Shown here piece by piece: positions 36,728-43,396 of a stretch of DNA of 58,468 nt. The translations under genes and the position numbers were made by a program. The stretch's first letter is position 1, and every line of letters begins with the position of its first letter. This DNA comes from a virus. Under the pieces are notes generated by a model that saw nothing but the letters and a program-made list of their open reading frames with translations, searched no databases and was not told the DNA's origin. Where the stretch lies: positions 1-58,468 of IMG/VR virus record IMGVR_UViG_3300003322_000857. One strand, written 5' to 3'.

Positions 36728-36752
36728 GAAAGAGAGGTGCTAAGGAATTAAC

Positions 36753-37022
36753 ATGATAGATGTAGTTAAAATCAGAAAAGAGCTTAATAGGTCCATATTG
36801 TTTTTAAGCATTATGAGATATGCTTTCGTGGCTAGCCTTATCGGAACTACTTGGTTTATATTCGATATTCTTAAACTCTTGGATACTAACGAATTCGGAA
36901 GATTTTTGTTTATTCTATCTATAAGCATCTTCTTTTCTTCTTGCGCTGTAGTAGTTGGGGCCAGATTTGAAGAGGCATTAGATAGAGCAAAAGAATGCCT
37001 CAAAAAGCTTGACAACCTCTAA
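36753..37022 (+). CDS. Two-span membrane protein
   Basis: 89 residues: basic N-terminus, hydrophobic segments ~15-40 and ~49-72, then a Glu/Lys amphipathic end. AAGGA lies 6 bases upstream. Unknown function. Confidence 0.55.
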   Translation: MIDVVKIRKELNRSILFLSIMRYAFVASLIGTTWFIFDILKLLDTNEFGRFLFILSISIFFSSCAVVVGARFEEALDRAKECLKKLDNL

Positions 37023-37067
37023 TAAAGCCAGGAAAATGAGGTCATTAGGGAATAGGGAAATCACTAT

Positions 37068-37265
37068 ATGAACAAAGATATTAAAAGTTGTACTGAGTCT
37101 AATGACTTACAAAATAATAAGGGTCATGGCAAGACGGGTCATGGACTGCCAATTTCAACAAATAAAACTAGCCCATTAAACGATTTATGGATTGAAAGTT
37201 CATACAATAAATACCCGCCAGAAATGGCAAATTTGATGAAAGGACTAGCTTTTGTGAAGTTTTAA
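37068..37265 (+). CDS. Small polar protein, uncertain
   Basis: 65 residues, Asn/Lys/Ser-rich, with no strong ribosome-binding site and no recognisable fold. Kept because it fills the only gap in an otherwise continuous operon. Confidence 0.35.
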   Translation: MNKDIKSCTESNDLQNNKGHGKTGHGLPISTNKTSPLNDLWIESSYNKYPPEMANLMKGLAFVKF

Positions 37266-37276
37266 TGGGAGTTTAT

Positions 37277-37414
37277 ATGAGTAAATTTTCAACATTTTTA
37301 TTATGGTTTGCTGTTTCTAGTTGTGTAGTGTTTCACTTTAGGGTTTCAATATTAGAGAAAGAATTCAAATCTCTCAAACAAGAGATAGAAACAATCAAGA
37401 AGCATATAGACTAA
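37277..37414 (+). CDS. Tiny membrane protein with coiled-coil tail
   Basis: 45 residues: hydrophobic segment ~6-23, then a Lys/Glu heptad helix (ILEKEFKSLKQEIETIKKH). GGGAG lies 6 bases before the ATG. This membrane-anchor-plus-helix layout occurs in inner-membrane spanin-like or antiholin-like proteins, but nothing specific supports lysis. Confidence 0.5.
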   Translation: MSKFSTFLLWFAVSSCVVFHFRVSILEKEFKSLKQEIETIKKHID

Positions 37415-37415
37415 T

Positions 37416-37688
37416 ATGGCTAATATATACTGCTTAATGCACGCTAGGAATCAAAGGTCTGTAGGTAGCATTGTTAAGGCTTATTATGATTCTAAACGCT
37501 GTGAATCAGCTTTAAAAGAGCTTACAGAATGCTTGCAAGCCGTAAGAATAAGAAAGAGAGGAGCTATTGTTAAGCCAGACATAGAGGATATTAAGGAAAG
37601 ATTTTCGATATTACATCCTGAATTTGATTTTAATTTAAATAGAACAATGAATGATATTTACTGGGTTGAAGAGGTAGAGATAGTTTGA
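37416..37688 (+). CDS. Unknown small protein
   Basis: 90 residues, basic N-terminal half, acidic C-terminus. Starts one base after the previous stop and overlaps the next gene by 4 bases. No family recognised. Confidence 0.55.
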   Translation: MANIYCLMHARNQRSVGSIVKAYYDSKRCESALKELTECLQAVRIRKRGAIVKPDIEDIKERFSILHPEFDFNLNRTMNDIYWVEEVEIV

Positions 37689-38086
37689 CTTATGATGAGG
37701 CTATAAAAGAGTTACCACTTATCCATCCAACAAATTATTATGTTGCCGTAATTGAATGTCCTATCGCTCCACGTGATGATAAGATTTTAAATGCTATTTT
37801 TGGTGAAACAGCAATTAATTATATTAAAGATAATTATAGAAAAGTTAAAGTAGTTGGCGTAGGTCCTCGAGCTGAAAATATAGCTTTAGGTGATGAGTTG
37901 TGGGGGTCTAAAAACCCATGCATAGAATGCTTGTTATATCGCGAAATAAATATATGGATGTATTTAGATAAAAAATTAATTAAAACAGAAGAGTTGCCTT
38001 ATGTTATGGTAGGCGCTCATCTTCATATTGTTGAAAAGGATTTTTTGGAGCGTATTGATATTATATTGGCTTCAATAAAAACCTAA
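37685..38086 (+). CDS. Possible GroES-like (cpn10-type) protein
   Basis: 133 residues. The strand order YYVAVIECPI ... VKVVGVGPRAENIALGDELW ... ELPYVMVGAHLHIVEK resembles the cpn10 core (first strand, V-x-A-V-G-P, V-G-D-x-V, final Y-x-I-x-x-x-x-I strand). The mobile-loop region (residues ~30-50) is atypical. Start appears to be TTG at 37685, overlapping the previous stop. Last gene of the plus operon; its tail overlaps the convergent gene by 26 bases. Confidence 0.4.
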   Translation: MTYDEAIKELPLIHPTNYYVAVIECPIAPRDDKILNAIFGETAINYIKDNYRKVKVVGVGPRAENIALGDELWGSKNPCIECLLYREINIWMYLDKKLIKTEELPYVMVGAHLHIVEKDFLERIDIILASIKT

Positions 38087-38366
38087 ACAATTCAGCTATC
38101 TTTAAAATAGTGCTATGCTTTGATGTATCCCACATTGGGTCATGAATCTTTTCATGTCTGTTAGTGCACAAACGTATCAATTTATTATATAAGTCTATAT
38201 ACTCGCTGCTTACAGCTCTAACGGGTAAATCGGGTACTTTTTTATCGATTATAATCGTTACTATTTCTTTTAGTGCGATATTCATTTGTAAGCCAAGCAT
38301 ATCGCCAAACTCATCCCGTGTAGGACTCTCATTTATTGCGTCTCTGTATCTGTCATTCTCGTTCAT
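38061..38366 (-). CDS. Unknown small protein
   Basis: 101 residues, helical, with a His/Lys/Trp patch (TNRHEKIHDPMWDTSKH). ATGA overlap with the NADAR gene before it; its 3' end is shared with the convergent plus-strand gene. Possibly works with the NADAR protein. Confidence 0.55.
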   Translation of the reverse strand: MNENDRYRDAINESPTRDEFGDMLGLQMNIALKEIVTIIIDKKVPDLPVRAVSSEYIDLYNKLIRLCTNRHEKIHDPMWDTSKHSTILKIAELFRFLLKPI

Positions 38367-38875
38367 TTACTAGGCATCTCTTCTTTAATAAGCCTTTCTC
38401 TAACATTATCTAGAACCTTACCTAATAGATTTAATCCTTTCCATTTCTCAGGCATCTTACATCGAGGATCATATTTATCTAGGCCTATCCCCCATATCTT
38501 ATCAAGAGGCGAAGCCTCAACGAACCTACCTTTCTCGTTTATAATCTTCTCGCGTAATTTGAGATTCTGTGAGAACTTAGCGTATACCGCTTCTTCCATT
38601 ATATCAAATCGTTTATTAGCCCAGATATTATCATCATAGTTCTTGACCTTTCGTCCTATCATTTTGATTTCACCAGGGTCATCTGATTTCATAATACGGT
38701 AAGCTGATAGTAAGTCATTAAACAATACTGCTTTCATATCCATGAATCTTTGTTCTACACAGAAATACACTGTTGGTATCAAGCTATCCGTTGAAGGAAA
38801 AACAATAGGGCTAGCATAAAAATTATCATACGGACTATCTATCCCGTAAAATATATGGAATTGTGGTTCAGGCAT
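38363..38875 (-). CDS. NADAR (YbiA-like) domain protein
   Basis: 170 residues, a single complete NADAR domain. Conserved positions present: E41 in CVEQRF, GRKVKNYDDNIW (74-85), KFSQNLKLRE (100-109), FVEASPLDKIWGIGL (118-132, with E120 and W128-G129), and the GLNLLGKVLDNVRERL end (147-162). Characterised NADAR proteins are N-glycosidases; YbiA acts on a riboflavin-pathway intermediate, and NADAR partners of DarT1 remove ADP-ribose from guanine in DNA. Here a counter-defence or base-repair role is plausible. Substrate cannot be read from sequence. Confidence 0.85.
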   Translation of the reverse strand: MPEPQFHIFYGIDSPYDNFYASPIVFPSTDSLIPTVYFCVEQRFMDMKAVLFNDLLSAYRIMKSDDPGEIKMIGRKVKNYDDNIWANKRFDIMEEAVYAKFSQNLKLREKIINEKGRFVEASPLDKIWGIGLDKYDPRCKMPEKWKGLNLLGKVLDNVRERLIKEEMPSK

Positions 38876-39213
38876 TATGCTTGCTCCTTCTGATTTAGCT
38901 TAGCCAAAATCATTTGCTCTAATGGCACACGTCCTAGAACAGGCAGTACTTGCCCATCTATAGTTGTACCACATAAAGCAGGATTATTGCTATCAATACT
39001 AACTGTTTTTGCAATGGCCCCATAAGCTCTATCAGCTAATATCTCAATTGCTCTTAATCTAGTTGTTCCTTTTTCTGATTCGTCTAAATGAATCTTTCTT
39101 AAGGTTTCTAGTGCCTCAGGCATATAAGAGCGTGCTAGCTCTGTAAACTCGTGTAAGTCCTTTGGTCTCCCGCTTGGGTTACCCGATTGTCCTTTTTTAA
39201 ATACCATCTTCAT
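38875..39213 (-). CDS. DUF5681-type protein, possible terminase small subunit
   Basis: 112 residues. The N-terminal FKKGQSGNPSGRPK is the signature of DUF5681 proteins, often found beside terminase genes and proposed as small subunits. Residues ~25-70 are helical. Unlike most members it lies about 10 kb from terL, in the accessory operon. One-base overlap with the NADAR gene. Confidence 0.6.
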   Translation of the reverse strand: MKMVFKKGQSGNPSGRPKDLHEFTELARSYMPEALETLRKIHLDESEKGTTRLRAIEILADRAYGAIAKTVSIDSNNPALCGTTIDGQVLPVLGRVPLEQMILAKLNQKEQA

Positions 39214-39546
39214 CTACCATCGTCTGTTAACAATTGTTTTATATAAATTATAAGCCCATGTGTGCCATTTAATTTTCTCTTCAACACTATCTAACCATTT
39301 AAACTTAAAACTAATTCTCCCTTGCTTACCATCAAGCACATTATCTGAGTCAGGTTGATTTATTCTATTCTTTCTCTGTTCTAGTCTAAACCTAAGTCTA
39401 TCAATTTTTAAATTATTAATCTTTTTATTATATTCTTCATTAGATATGCATCCGAATGCTAGTCTTTCCATTAATCTATGAGATAGAATATCAAAAAATA
39501 TTTCATTCTTAACCTTAAATGGCAATGGCTTAATTGCATCGGACAT
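39214..39546 (-). CDS. Unknown basic protein
   Basis: 110 residues from ATG 39546 (GAGG eight bases upstream; the longer frame to 39591 lacks one). Arg/Lys-rich helix near residues 35-60 and a Trp-rich C-terminus. No family recognised. Confidence 0.55.
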   Translation of the reverse strand: MSDAIKPLPFKVKNEIFFDILSHRLMERLAFGCISNEEYNKKINNLKIDRLRFRLEQRKNRINQPDSDNVLDGKQGRISFKFKWLDSVEEKIKWHTWAYNLYKTIVNRRW

Positions 39547-39581
39547 TTGTTTTACCTCACTCCTTGTCAGTATAAAATTCT

Positions 39582-39779
39582 TTAGGAACAAACTATTTCC
39601 ACCTCGAACTTACCAGTAACAATATATTTTATTGCTTTATATATTCGATGAGCCATCCGTACATTGGTTTTAACATCTCCGAAACATCTCGTTGACATAA
39701 CTTCCTCTTTGAAAAATTCCAAATAGGTTTTCACTTTGTCTATCTCTTTTATTAAATCATTCACGTCTGGTTTATTCAT
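39582..39779 (-). CDS. Small helical protein
   Basis: 65 residues, helical, overlapping the previous gene by 8 bases. No family recognised. Confidence 0.5.
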   Translation of the reverse strand: MNKPDVNDLIKEIDKVKTYLEFFKEEVMSTRCFGDVKTNVRMAHRIYKAIKYIVTGKFEVEIVCS

Positions 39780-40047
39780 TTATGGCCCCCTTTGATTCAT
39801 CCTTCGATATTATCTCGTTCATATCCTCTCCCGTCAACTCTTTAAATTTATCCTCACAAAACTTATCTAATTTTTCTAAAGCAATTATTGAAGCAGATAA
39901 TAGTTTTTTATCTTCTTCGCTAATGCCTAATTTCTTCTGTTCTTCTTCATTACGTAAAAAATAAAAACAATGCAAACCGATTCCAGCAATGTATTTACAC
40001 ATTCCTATAAACGTATCACTATCTACTGTAATATTTTTCAATGACAT
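39772..40047 (-). CDS. Small acidic helical protein
   Basis: 91 residues, acidic; a hydrophobic-aromatic segment (GIGLHCFYFL) then Glu/Lys-rich helices. GGGG lies upstream of ATG 40047. Unknown. Confidence 0.5.
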   Translation of the reverse strand: MSLKNITVDSDTFIGMCKYIAGIGLHCFYFLRNEEEQKKLGISEEDKKLLSASIIALEKLDKFCEDKFKELTGEDMNEIISKDESKGAINE

Positions 40048-40056
40048 AATCTCCCC

Positions 40057-40428
40057 CTATCCCAATAACTCAATATCGTGTTGAAGCTTATTTTTAATTG
40101 ATTTTAGTTCATCAATCTGTTTGCTATAAAAAGACTGTAGTTCATCCGACAGCCTATATTTAATAGGTATTAAGTTTTTATCGCAATCTATAAGACTCTT
40201 AATTCTCGCATCTATTTTTTTAATATGAATTAATCCTATATCTTTCAAGGCACTTTGTGATAATGATTTCCAAAAATCATCTACAGCCTCATTAATAAAT
40301 CGCTCGGAATATTTTTCCCAATAATTGGCTGTAGCCACTCTCATTTCTAAAGCTTCATGCTCGCTAATATAACCATCAACCTTGCCTATAAATAAGAATT
40401 TAATAGTTAGCCATAATCGTTTAATCAT
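40057..40428 (-). CDS. Three-member paralog family, copy C
   Basis: 123 residues from ATG 40428 (GAGGAAACAAG upstream; the longer frame to 40479 overlaps another gene). Family layout: short amphipathic N-terminus, D-GYISE motif, helix with LSQSALKDIG, C-terminal coiled coil IDELKSIKNKLQHDIELL. Overlaps the preceding tiny membrane gene by 8 bases (ATGATTAA). Function unknown. Confidence 0.55.
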   Translation of the reverse strand: MIKRLWLTIKFLFIGKVDGYISEHEALEMRVATANYWEKYSERFINEAVDDFWKSLSQSALKDIGLIHIKKIDARIKSLIDCDKNLIPIKYRLSDELQSFYSKQIDELKSIKNKLQHDIELLG

Positions 40429-40582
40429 CTTGTTTCCTCTCAAAAAGTAATACCTCAATTTCGCAATCCATTTCGTCATCTTCTCTTCTAAAGCTTATTA
40501 CACGATGAATTTTAAGCGCTAAGTGTGCAGTAAATATAAATTTTATAGCTATTAATACGCGTATAAAAAATCTTTTAAACAT
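40421..40582 (-). CDS. Tiny membrane protein
   Basis: 53 residues, ATG 40582 with AAGGA 7 bases upstream. Basic start (MFKRFFIR), one hydrophobic segment (~9-23), acidic end (REDDEMDCEIEVL). Lies between two members of a paralog family and overlaps one. Confidence 0.5.
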   Translation of the reverse strand: MFKRFFIRVLIAIKFIFTAHLALKIHRVISFRREDDEMDCEIEVLLFERKQDD

Positions 40583-40595
40583 TTTGTTTCCTTAT

Positions 40596-40919
40596 TCAAC
40601 TCGGCCATATTTTATCGTCACAAAATTTAATCCTATCCAAATCCTCTTGTATACTTTCCTTTCTTTTATTTAATTCCTCTAATCTAGAATCATAATCTGG
40701 CCGACCTGTCCCCCACGTCTTTATGTTATGTATAGTAGCGTCAATAACAGATATCTGATAATTGCCAAAATCAGTTAATGACATCTTTTCAAATGAGTCT
40801 ATAATTTTACGTTCGGCAACCGCAATACTATACATAGCTAATAACTCACTAACATAACCAGGAATTTTAAGGTTATAAAACTTATTTAGACACCAATTAT
40901 AAATTGATCTTGCGCTCAT
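40596..40919 (-). CDS. Three-member paralog family, copy B
   Basis: 107 residues with the same layout: IPGYVSE near residue 18, MSLTDFGNYQISVID helix, C-terminal coiled coil LEELNKRKESIQEDLDRI. The start context shows no strong ribosome-binding site. Function unknown. Confidence 0.55.
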   Translation of the reverse strand: MSARSIYNWCLNKFYNLKIPGYVSELLAMYSIAVAERKIIDSFEKMSLTDFGNYQISVIDATIHNIKTWGTGRPDYDSRLEELNKRKESIQEDLDRIKFCDDKIWPS

Positions 40920-40987
40920 GTAATTTATCTATTACCCCTCTAATTTGGCGATGTCTATAGTTAGTTTAATCGTTTGATAAAATTCAT

Positions 40988-41275
40988 TTAGGCATTCTCT
41001 AGCTTCTTTATATCAGAAATAAGCTTATCTCTTATTTCCCGTAGTTTTTGTATTTCGTCTAAATGATTAATCTTTTTGAAACTAAAATATAATTTAGTTA
41101 ACATTGCTTCACCAACAAACCTTAAGTCACTTTGAGATATATTTTCCCACAAATCTTCTTCAAATATATCGAGCGTAGTTCTCAATTTTTCATCTGATAA
41201 TTTAATTTTAATATATCCAGGAATCTCACCTTTGAATAATCCTTTAATACCATCGAGAACGCTTTTAATAGTCAT
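40988..41275 (-). CDS. Three-member paralog family, copy A
   Basis: 95 residues: EIPGYIK motif, ISQSDLRFVG helix, C-terminal coiled coil IQKLREIRDKLISDIKKL. First gene after the promoter at 41470-41498 and its leader. Function unknown. Confidence 0.55.
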   Translation of the reverse strand: MTIKSVLDGIKGLFKGEIPGYIKIKLSDEKLRTTLDIFEEDLWENISQSDLRFVGEAMLTKLYFSFKKINHLDEIQKLREIRDKLISDIKKLENA

Positions 41276-41463
41276 TTAGACAGCTTCCTTACTATTGATA
41301 ACCCATTGTTAGCAATAAGTATAGAACAGATAGGGCGTGATGTGTAAAATTAATAGTTATATCAGGAAAGAATATACATTTGAGTAGATAACATAATCAA
41401 TCATTAAATGGAATCTGTAACATCACTTTCACATTTATTGAACAGCCTATATATTCTTTCCTT
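41276..41463 (-). promoter_or_regulatory. 188-base mRNA leader closed by a 13-bp inverted repeat
   Basis: Transcription from the promoter at 41470-41498 should begin near 41463. The RNA would open with AGGAAAGAATATA (complement of 41450-41462), which pairs perfectly with TATATTCTTTCCT 73 bases later (complement of 41364-41376). The rest to ATG 41275 has no ORF. A long leader sealed by such a stem suggests RNA-level regulation. Confidence 0.45.
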
Positions 41464-41469
41464 GCGTGC

Positions 41470-41498
41470 ATTATATTTATGCTGAATATATTAGTCAA
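41470..41498 (-). promoter_or_regulatory. Near-consensus sigma70 promoter
   Basis: Minus strand: TTGACT (41493-41498), exact 17-base spacer, TATAAT (41470-41475). Drives the minus operon 41275 to 38061 that includes the paralog family, DUF5681 and NADAR genes. Confidence 0.7.
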
Positions 41499-41515
41499 TA
41501 GTTATTTTTATTAAA

Positions 41516-41577
41516 CCTCCCAATACTCACATACTGGGAGGCCGTATATCTTGTGTAAAGAGGTGAACTTTACACAA
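41516..41577. other. Two adjacent inverted repeats
   Basis: CCTCCCA (41516-41522) pairs with TGGGAGG (41535-41541), 7 bp. TTGTGTAAAG (41551-41560) pairs with CTTTACACAA (41568-41577), a perfect 10 bp with a 7-base loop. They lie just upstream of the 41470-41498 promoter. Likely protein-binding sites or a weak terminator; 41278-41732 otherwise contains only the leader, promoter and terminator listed. Confidence 0.45.
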
Positions 41578-41620
41578 TTATGATTATAGCCAATTTAATA
41601 ATTATCAGCAATGGTTATCC

Positions 41621-41659
41621 AAAAAAAACCCCGCAAGGAATTAGATAGACCTTACAGGG
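41621..41659 (-). terminator. Rho-independent terminator
   Basis: Minus strand: CCCTGTAAGG, 11-base loop, CCTTGCGGGG, then eight T. The 10-bp stem includes two G-U pairs. Ends the transcript of the 41884-42084 gene. Confidence 0.75.
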
Positions 41660-41732
41660 CTAAATTTTTATGTCACGTTACTTAATGTAACTTTGGGCAT
41701 GATATAGAGGATTAATGTGAATGTCAACATAT

Positions 41733-41903
41733 TTAATTGTTATTAGTTTCTCTTGGGCGAAAATCAATATACGGACTTTCCCAAATTAAAGTTATTTCAC
41801 CAGGGTTCTTTTGCGTATTAATCTCTAGATTCCAACCATGTTGTAGTTTGTATTCTTTATCATCGATTTTAATAGATATAGTTTTAGGTATTATTAAGTG
41901 CTT
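41733..41903 (-). other. Open frame without a normal start codon
   Basis: About 56 codons ending TAA at 41733, with a protein-like sequence (KLQHGWNLEINTQ, ITLIWESPYIDFRPR). It has no ATG, GTG or TTG after the in-frame stop near 41903. It overlaps the end of 41884-42084 in the +1 frame. Could be read by frameshift from that gene, by a rare AUA/AUU start, or be a decayed gene. Confidence 0.35.
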
Positions 41904-42084
41904 CCGATGAAATCAAGTCACCATCCTTAAAAACCAAGCGCCTCTGGGGTATACCATTTTTAATTAGGGTAGAAATTAAACGGCCCGGAGGAGAAGTAAT
42001 AAGAATTGCTTCTGTATTTTGATATTTAACTCTAGTTTCAGATCCACTAGGTAAAGTCACTTCTATATTATCTTTGCTACCCAT
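41884..42084 (-). CDS. Small unknown protein
   Basis: 66 residues from ATG 42084 (GAGG five bases upstream). Longer in-frame starts would run through the terminator at 42096-42130 and were rejected. Beta-strand-rich (NIEVTLPSGSETRVKY). No family recognised. Confidence 0.5.
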   Translation of the reverse strand: MGSKDNIEVTLPSGSETRVKYQNTEAILITSPPGRLISTLIKNGIPQRRLVFKDGDLISSEALNNT

Positions 42085-42095
42085 AATTACCTCGC

Positions 42096-42130
42096 AAAAA
42101 AATCCCCGAGGAAAATAAGGAACCTCGGGG
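42096..42130 (-). terminator. Rho-independent terminator of the tRNA-Glu unit
   Basis: Minus strand: CCCCGAGG, 11-base loop, CCTCGGGG (perfect 8-bp stem), then ATTTTTTT. It lies 73 bases after the tRNA end. Confidence 0.85.
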
Positions 42131-42202
42131 AGTACTATAGAGATTACAAGATATGAAGAATAGATATTACTAGTATTGTATTTGCCCGTCAATAGCTATT
42201 AG

Positions 42203-42275
42203 TGTCCCCACCCGGACTCGAACCGAGATTACCTCCATGAAAAAGAGATGTCCTAACCAGTTAGACGATGGAGAC
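42203..42275 (-). tRNA. tRNA-Glu (anticodon UUC)
   Basis: 73 bases. Acceptor GTCTCCA/TGGGGAC (one G-U), D arm GTCT/GGAC with T8-C9, anticodon loop TTTTCAT (TTC at 34-36) on a 5-bp stem, T arm CTCGG-TTCGAGT-CCGGG. Close to bacterial tRNA-Glu throughout. CCA is not encoded, so host nucleotidyltransferase must add it. It has its own promoter and terminator. Confidence 0.93.
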
Positions 42276-42282
42276 ATTTAAA

Positions 42283-42341
42283 GGTGACCAATTGCATTAC
42301 AAGACTGGTAGTCTTACAAGCAGTTACAGCAATCAGTCACC
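42283..42341 (-). ncRNA. Structured RNA element upstream of tRNA-Glu
   Basis: 59 bases that fold into one long interrupted hairpin: GGTGAC pairs with GTCACC (ends), ATTGC with GCAAT (middle), AAGACT with AGTCTT around an ACC loop. It is in the same transcript as the tRNA, 7 bases before it. It is not a tRNA (no T arm). Possibly a processing guide or an independent small RNA. Confidence 0.5.
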
Positions 42342-42374
42342 AAGCATTAAACCAAATTTTAAACGCTCGAACGC

Positions 42375-42403
42375 ATTATACTGATTTAATCAGTAAGGGT
42401 CAA
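42375..42403 (-). promoter_or_regulatory. Near-consensus promoter of the tRNA-Glu unit
   Basis: Minus strand: TTGACC (42398-42403), 17-base spacer, TATAAT (42375-42380). The spacer holds TACTGATTAAATCAGTA, a 17-base palindrome except for its centre, which could be an operator. Confidence 0.75.
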
Positions 42404-42447
42404 CTTTTGCTATGAAGCTTCAGCTGTTTTTTCTTCATCGTACATTT

Positions 42448-42750
42448 TCAGCAACCATCTTTTTCATCAGTTTTAACCTTGTCGGCGATAGATGCCAACC
42501 AAGGGCGGAGCGCATCTGCTGCATATAGTTTTACCCCCTTAGAATTAGATTTATTTGGCTTGCTACAATCTTCAACCATCTTTTCCAACCGCTCAATAGC
42601 CTTATCAGTTTCAGACCTTGGATAGTCAAAGCATTCGACCGTTAATCCAGTAGGAATATGAATTATTCTTTTTATAGAAGGACGCATTTTAGGACCTGCA
42701 TCAGCAGTTCTAAATGTTTCTATCCTTAAATCAGCTGGATTTAGTTTCAT
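42448..42750 (-). CDS. Release-factor-like protein lacking GGQ
   Basis: 100 residues. Residues 7-60 follow the class I release-factor catalytic domain: DLRIETFRTADAG, then IKRIIHIPTGLTVECFDYPR (RF: D-L-R-I-D-T-Y-R-x-S-G-A-G-G-Q ... I-T-H-I-P-T-G-I-V-V). The GGQ loop is replaced by DAGPKM (residues 17-22), and the tail is short. It should not hydrolyse peptidyl-tRNA. Its place beside a tRNA unit suggests ribosome or tRNA interaction. Family call by motif order. Confidence 0.6.
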   Translation of the reverse strand: MKLNPADLRIETFRTADAGPKMRPSIKRIIHIPTGLTVECFDYPRSETDKAIERLEKMVEDCSKPNKSNSKGVKLYAADALRPWLASIADKVKTDEKDGC

Positions 42751-42753
42751 TTT

Positions 42754-42954
42754 TTAGCCTAACAACATATTTAATAATTTCTTTCTTGCAGCCTCGGGAT
42801 CATTTGCGCTTTTTGGATCAAAGCTTTTTGTTGTTGTAAAAGGTATATAGCTATCAAATAGTTCGCGCCTTTCCTCTATAGTGATATCTAGTCTACCGTA
42901 TACATGTAATGACCCTTCGATAACTAAGTATTCTATATATTCTTCATCTGTCAT
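42754..42954 (-). CDS. Small acidic protein
   Basis: 66 residues, acidic N-terminal half, helical C-terminus (EAARKKLLNMLLG). Three bases before the release-factor-like gene, so likely cotranslated. Unknown. Confidence 0.55.
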   Translation of the reverse strand: MTDEEYIEYLVIEGSLHVYGRLDITIEERRELFDSYIPFTTTKSFDPKSANDPEAARKKLLNMLLG

Positions 42955-43384
42955 TATATTTTCTCCATTTATATTTTGCTAGTTTATCTGTCAACCATTT
43001 TGGAAGACGCTTCCATAGATTATTAACTAACCAGGGATGGACGCCGTAATTACTCCAGTTATGCTTGTCATATTCCTCGAATTCTTCTTTGGTAGCAGGA
43101 TCTTTATCTTGAAAAAATTCACTTTTAACTACTGGGGTATACGATACTTTCTGCACCCAATATCCGTTAGAGTCTTTTATCATTCCATGTCCAGGAATCT
43201 GATAATTAGTAAAACCAACATTTACTTTATATTTTTTCATTAATCTATACATCTCGCCAATTACCAGCTCACCCTCTTTAAATCTGGGATGCTTAGTAAA
43301 TATATAACCTGGCTTAATATTGAATTTGTTATCTAAAACCTCATGATATTTTCGCTTATACCAATCCTTGAGCCTAATAAACAT
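42944..43384 (-). CDS. Unknown basic protein
   Basis: 146 residues from ATG 43384 (AAGGA six bases upstream; the ATG at 43390 abuts that site). Tyr/Trp/Lys-rich with conserved-looking NYGVHPWLVNNLWKRLPKW. No family recognised. Confidence 0.55.
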   Translation of the reverse strand: MFIRLKDWYKRKYHEVLDNKFNIKPGYIFTKHPRFKEGELVIGEMYRLMKKYKVNVGFTNYQIPGHGMIKDSNGYWVQKVSYTPVVKSEFFQDKDPATKEEFEEYDKHNWSNYGVHPWLVNNLWKRLPKWLTDKLAKYKWRKYNDR

Positions 43385-43396
43385 TAACATTCCTTG

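Noticed and set aside
42283-42341. Reading the structured RNA as another tRNA
   Set aside because: At 59 bases it has no T arm, D arm or anticodon loop; only the end stems pair.
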